From: Nitrosomonadales bacterium
GTDB lineage: Bacteria; Pseudomonadota; Gammaproteobacteria; Burkholderiales; Methylophilaceae
Direction of reading: 5' to 3'
DNA length: 13,033 nt
Assembly: GCA_018657165.1 (NCBI GenBank)
Contig: JABHXS010000007.1
Coordinates: 1 to 13,033 of the forward strand
Shown: positions 10,081 to 13,033 of the stretch, one piece after another
How the letters are laid out: the number at the start of each line of letters is the position of its first letter
Position numbering within the stretch: position 1 is the first letter of the stretch
Program-made: the position numbers and the translations under genes
Notes under the pieces: generated by a model
What the model was told of the DNA's origin: nothing
Databases searched by the model: none
Seen by the model: the letters and a program-made list of their open reading frames with translations, nothing else

Positions 10081-10175
10081 TTATCGATGTTGGTTGCGGG
10101 AACAGGATTTGAACCTGTGACCTTCGGGTTATGAGCCCGACGAGCTGCCAGACTGCTCCACCCCGCGATCGATAA
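10081..10175 (-). repeat. 8-bp inverted repeat bracketing tRNA-fMet
   Basis: Positions 10168-10175 (immediately 5' of the tRNA) and 10081-10088 (2 nt after its CCA) are perfect reverse complements, TTATCGAT and ATCGATAA on the minus strand. They would extend the acceptor stem of the precursor by 8 bp. The arms contain the self-palindrome ATCGAT, which slightly raises the chance of coincidence. Confidence 0.7.
10091..10167 (-). tRNA. Initiator tRNA-fMet (anticodon CAT)
   Basis: 77-nt tRNA with encoded CCA. Initiator hallmarks are visible: an unpaired C1 opposite A72 (CGCGGGG with CCCGCA-ACCA) and three consecutive G-C pairs in the anticodon stem (GGGCTCATAACCC). D arm is GAGCAGTCTGGCAGCTC; the T arm is CACAGGTTCAAATCCTG. 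It lies between the rRNA promoter and the leader boxA, so it is predicted to be the first gene of the rRNA transcript. Confidence 0.98.
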
Positions 10176-10226
10176 ATCAACGAGTATTTTGTTGAACTCT
10201 GCGTCATATAACGCAAGAGAGCGCGA

Positions 10227-10256
10227 ATTATAGCAGTGAATTTAAATCAAAGTCAA
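10227..10256 (-). promoter_or_regulatory. Sigma-70 promoter of the tRNA-fMet/rRNA operon
   Basis: On the minus strand TTGACT (10256-10251), an 18-bp spacer and TATAAT (10232-10227) form a near-consensus promoter, with TGC before the -10 as an extended element. The downstream discriminator TCGCGCTCTC is GC-rich, as in promoters repressed by ppGpp and DksA in the stringent response. Upstream sequence is AT-rich, as expected for an UP element. Predicted start is near 10220, about 53 nt before the tRNA; a small hairpin lies at 10200-10215 in that leader. Confidence 0.88.
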
Positions 10257-10280
10257 ACACTATTTAACTAAAATTCACAT

Positions 10281-12161
10281 TTATTTTACTAATAATTGAT
10301 TAATTCTTTTTACGAACCCAACAGGGTCTTCTAATTGCCCACCTTCAGATATTAAAGCTTGATCAAACACCACTGACGAGTACTCATCGAATGCCTTTTC
10401 ATCCTTCTCCGAATTAAGCTTTTTAATTAAGGCATGCTCAGGATTAATTTCTAAGACAGGTTTAATATCTGGTGTATTTTGACCTGCTGCTTTTAATATT
10501 CTCTCCAAGTTACCTGATATATCATTTTCACCAACAACCAAGCATGCTGGTGAGTCAGTTAAGCGATGAGTTACTTTAACTTCCTTGATTTTATTCCCCA
10601 GTGATTTTGCAATCTTTTCAACAAGTGTTTTAGATTTTTTTTCAATATCCTTTTTCGCGTCTTTTTCAGACTCATCTTCTAGCTTTCCTAAGTCTAGGTC
10701 ACCCTTTGCAATTGACTGAAATTTCTTTCCACTCACCTCGGGCAAGTTTGACATTAACCATTCATCTACCCGATCGCCAAGCAGAATAACTTCAATATTT
10801 TTCTTTTTAAATATTTCAAGATGAGGGCTATTTTTTGCAGCTAAGAATGAATCTGCGGTTATATAGTAAATAACCTCTTGTTCTGGCTTCATTCTACCTA
10901 TGTAATCCGCCAAGCTTACGCTCTGAGAATCTGATTCATCAAAAGTACTTGAAAATCTAAGTAAACCTGCAATTTTTTCTCGGTTTGCAAAATCCTCAGC
11001 TGGGCCCTCTTTTAATACCAGGCCAAACTCATTCCAAAACTTTTTAAAGTCCTCAGTTTTTTTCTTTGCCATATCCTCAAGCGCTGATAAAATTTTCTTA
11101 ACTGTGCCTGAGCGAATGCTTTCAAGAGCCTTACTATCTTGTAGAATTTCTCTTGATACATTAAGAGGTAAGTCGCTGCTATCAATAACCCCTTTCATAA
11201 ATCTTAAATATTGGGGAATGAGCTTCTCATTAGCCTCCATAATAAAAATACGTTTGGCATATAACTTAACGCCCTGTGCCTTATCTCTGTCATAAAGATC
11301 AAAGGGGGCTTTGCTTGGAATAAATAAGAGAGAAACATACTCCTGACTGCCTTCAACTCTATTATGGAATACTGAAAGAGGTGGGTCTTGGTCGTAAGTT
11401 AAATTTTTATAAAATTCATCATATTCCTTGGGTTTAATATCTTTTTTATTTCTCGCCCAAATTGCTGAAGCATCGTTGACGACCTCATCTTCCTCTGTTC
11501 GAATCGATTTTCCATCTTTAAATTCAAATTTTTTCATTACAATAGGCAATGTGATGTGATCAGAGTATTTTTTAATAATTTCTTTTAGTCTATATTCATC
11601 AAGAAATTCCTCTGCATCTTTCTTTAGACTTAATATAACTGAAGTCCCTCTTGATTTCTTATCAATTGTTTCTAAGCTAAATTCACCATCACCTTTTGAC
11701 ACCCATCGTGATCCAGATTTCTCACCTGCTTTTCTTGATTCAAGGGTCACCTCCTCTGAAATAATGAATGCTGAATAAAATCCTACTCCAAACTGACCAA
11801 TCAGATTTGCATCTTTCGCCTGATCTCCTGATAATTTTTTTAAGAACTCCTTAGTACCTGATTTAGCAATTGTGCCAATATTTTTAATAATGTCCTCACG
11901 GCTCATGCCAATCCCGTTATCTGAAATTGTGATTGTTTTTTTATCATTATCAAAATCTACCCAAATTTTGAGCTCAGAATCATTTTCATATAGATCGCTT
12001 TTTTTCAGCGCCTCAAATCTAAGCTTATCCGCAGCATCACTTGCGTTAGATATTAATTCACGTACAGCAATTTCCTTATTACTATAAAGTGAATGAATCA
12101 TTAGTTGTAAAAGTTGTTTTACTTCAGCCTGAAAGCTTAAAGTTTCTTTCTTTTTTGTCAT
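10281..12161 (-). CDS. htpG: Molecular chaperone HtpG (bacterial Hsp90)
   Basis: HtpG is the cytosolic ATP-dependent Hsp90 chaperone that helps remodel client proteins during stress together with DnaK. At 626 residues it matches E. coli HtpG (624). The N-terminal GHKL ATPase domain shows ELISNASDA (35-43, with catalytic Glu35 and Mg-binding Asn39), DNGIGM (81-86), GTIAKSGT (96-103) and the lid GQFGVGFYSAF (122-132). The middle domain includes the block GVIDSSDLPLNVSREILQ, with the conserved Arg, and the C-terminal dimerisation domain follows. The ATG at 12161-12159 is preceded by AGGGA at a 9-nt spacing. It has its own heat-shock promoter in the 92-bp gap after tcdA. No hairpin terminator is seen between its TAA and the rRNA promoter 25 bp downstream. 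Confidence 0.98.
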   Translation of the reverse strand: MTKKKETLSFQAEVKQLLQLMIHSLYSNKEIAVRELISNASDAADKLRFEALKKSDLYENDSELKIWVDFDNDKKTITISDNGIGMSREDIIKNIGTIAKSGTKEFLKKLSGDQAKDANLIGQFGVGFYSAFIISEEVTLESRKAGEKSGSRWVSKGDGEFSLETIDKKSRGTSVILSLKKDAEEFLDEYRLKEIIKKYSDHITLPIVMKKFEFKDGKSIRTEEDEVVNDASAIWARNKKDIKPKEYDEFYKNLTYDQDPPLSVFHNRVEGSQEYVSLLFIPSKAPFDLYDRDKAQGVKLYAKRIFIMEANEKLIPQYLRFMKGVIDSSDLPLNVSREILQDSKALESIRSGTVKKILSALEDMAKKKTEDFKKFWNEFGLVLKEGPAEDFANREKIAGLLRFSSTFDESDSQSVSLADYIGRMKPEQEVIYYITADSFLAAKNSPHLEIFKKKNIEVILLGDRVDEWLMSNLPEVSGKKFQSIAKGDLDLGKLEDESEKDAKKDIEKKSKTLVEKIAKSLGNKIKEVKVTHRLTDSPACLVVGENDISGNLERILKAAGQNTPDIKPVLEINPEHALIKKLNSEKDEKAFDEYSSVVFDQALISEGGQLEDPVGFVKRINQLLVK

Positions 12162-12208
12162 TTCGTAGAATCCCTAATTAAATTTAATTTAAATGAATAT
12201 TGCTTTAA

Positions 12209-12237
12209 TAAATGGGGGCAATTTTTTTAATTTCAAC
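12209..12237 (-). promoter_or_regulatory. Sigma-32 (RpoH) heat-shock promoter of htpG
   Basis: On the minus strand GTTGAAA (12237-12231), 13 bp, and CCCCATTTA (12217-12209) match the RpoH consensus CTTGAAA / CCCCATnT at all but the first base. Predicted start is near 12202, giving a leader of about 40 nt. The position directly upstream of the Hsp90 gene agrees with classical heat-shock control of htpG. No separate sigma-70 promoter stands out in the gap. Confidence 0.85.
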
Positions 12238-12253
12238 TTTTTTTTAAGTGTAT

Positions 12254-13000
12254 TTATATTTTAGAAAAGATATGAGCAACAACATAAAATGCCATTGTGG
12301 CTGTTATATTTAAGCTTGACCCGTATCCATCGCAATTCAAACCACCACCCGCTTGATTTGTTTCACATGCCTCTGATTTTTTAATGGGCTCGTCAGAAAA
12401 AATAGTTGGTATTTCATGGTTATTTTTTGATAACTTATTTTTTTTATTAAAGTGCTTTCGAATATTCCCTATCAATGGGTCCCCAAAGGTTTTAGATAGA
12501 TTTGATATTTTTATTCTCGAGGGATCTGTCCTGCCTCCCGCACCCCCCACCATCACAAGGGATAAATTATTCGATTGGCAAAATTCAGCCAAACTAATTT
12601 TTACGCTTGATTGATCAATAGCATCAATAATAAAATTAAACTTGTTTGATATATAAGGTTTGATATTTGACTCTTCTAAAAAATCATCAATACAATCAAC
12701 CTGACAAAGTGGGTTAATATCAATAATTCGATTTTTCATCGCTTGTATTTTTGATTCGCCATTAGTGCTGTTGAGTGCATGAATTTGACGGTTAATATTG
12801 GACTCAACAATATGATCCATATCAATGAGTGTAATTTTACCCACTCCATGCCTAGCCAATGACTCTGCAACCCATGAACCCACCCCTCCAACCCCAACAA
12901 CACAAATATGACATTCTTGTATCAATTGAAATTTTTTTTTGCCGTAAAGACGTACAATACCACCAAATCTTCTGTCAATATCCACTGTCTCTTGGGTCAT
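12254..13000 (-). CDS. tcdA: tRNA threonylcarbamoyladenosine dehydratase (TcdA/CsdL)
   Basis: TcdA is an E1-like, ATP-dependent enzyme that cyclises t6A at position 37 of ANN-decoding tRNAs to ct6A, improving decoding. The 248-residue protein follows E. coli TcdA (268). It has RRFGGIVRLYG (10-20) at the N-terminus, nucleotide loop GVGGVGSW (36-43), LIDMD (58-62), NINRQIHAL (68-76, with the conserved Arg-Gln), FIIDAID (123-129) and GGAGG (152-156). Two cysteines (212 and 223) sit where E. coli has a similar pair. The basic C-terminal tail of E. coli is missing, which accounts for part of the length difference. The ATG at 13000-12998 overlaps the upstream TGA (ATGA), so it is probably translated in an operon with the preceding gene; a weak GGA lies just before. 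MoeB/ThiF proteins share the fold but not the RFGG start. Confidence 0.95.
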   Translation of the reverse strand: MTQETVDIDRRFGGIVRLYGKKKFQLIQECHICVVGVGGVGSWVAESLARHGVGKITLIDMDHIVESNINRQIHALNSTNGESKIQAMKNRIIDINPLCQVDCIDDFLEESNIKPYISNKFNFIIDAIDQSSVKISLAEFCQSNNLSLVMVGGAGGRTDPSRIKISNLSKTFGDPLIGNIRKHFNKKNKLSKNNHEIPTIFSDEPIKKSEACETNQAGGGLNCDGYGSSLNITATMAFYVVAHIFSKI

Positions 13001-13033
13001 TCCGTTTCCAACACTACAAATGCCGCAGCTATA
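12997..13033 (-). CDS. 3' end of an unidentified upstream gene
   Basis: Only the last 11 codons are in the window: IAAAFVVLETE, then TGA at 12999-12997. The stop overlaps the tcdA start codon in the ATGA form typical of translationally coupled operon genes, and this is the main reason to believe the frame is used. The fragment is too short to assign a family. Confidence 0.5.
   Translation of the reverse strand, partial: IAAAFVVLETE

Noticed and set aside
10081..10175. Flanking repeats of tRNA-fMet as phage or island attachment sites
   Set aside because: They are inverted rather than direct copies of the tRNA 3' end, and there is no integrase or foreign DNA nearby.

Overview
The window reads as a gene-dense chromosomal segment from a low-GC betaproteobacterium with a compact genome. 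Three things support this. The 16S gene carries the betaproteobacterial form of the region after the 900s (GCGAAAAACCTTACC). The protein-coding genes are AT-rich. Neighbouring genes are almost touching, with gaps of 4, 0 and 1 bp. A streamlined methylophilalean such as the OM43 group would fit, but that placement is inference and cannot be proved from this sequence alone.

Left arm (1-4520): the 3' end of a dihydrolipoamide dehydrogenase gene on the + strand converges on a birA-coaX pair on the - strand. birA and coaX are directly abutting and in the same reading frame, separated by one TAG codon. A 92-bp divergent promoter region follows, then glnS (+), which converges on a tonB-type energy-transducer gene (-) with 1 bp between their stop codons.

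Centre (4564-10256): one complete ribosomal RNA operon on the - strand. In transcription order it has a strong sigma-70 promoter with extended -10 and GC-rich discriminator, initiator tRNA-fMet, boxA, 16S, tRNA-Ile(GAT), tRNA-Ala(TGC), a second boxA, 23S, 5S and a Rho-independent terminator. Long inverted repeats around 16S and 23S form the expected pre-rRNA processing stems. The unusual point is that tRNA-fMet lies between the promoter and the leader boxA. The translation initiator therefore appears to be co-transcribed with the ribosomal RNAs.

Right arm (10281-13033): htpG (Hsp90 chaperone) on the - strand, preceded by a near-consensus sigma-32 heat-shock promoter. Upstream of it lies tcdA (cyclic t6A37 tRNA modification), whose start codon overlaps the stop of an unidentified upstream gene cut by the window edge. 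No terminator is visible between htpG and the rRNA promoter.

The genes are housekeeping and have recognisable families: cofactor supply (lipoamide, biotin, CoA), translation (GlnRS, rRNA, tRNAs, tRNA modification), protein folding and envelope energy transduction. I see no mobile element, CRISPR array, defence locus or clearly new multi-gene system. The points of interest are fine-scale: the birA-coaX one-codon junction, the fMet-rRNA operon with its flanking inverted repeat, a palindrome that could compete with the 23S processing stem, and a 22-residue N-terminal insertion in GlnRS.
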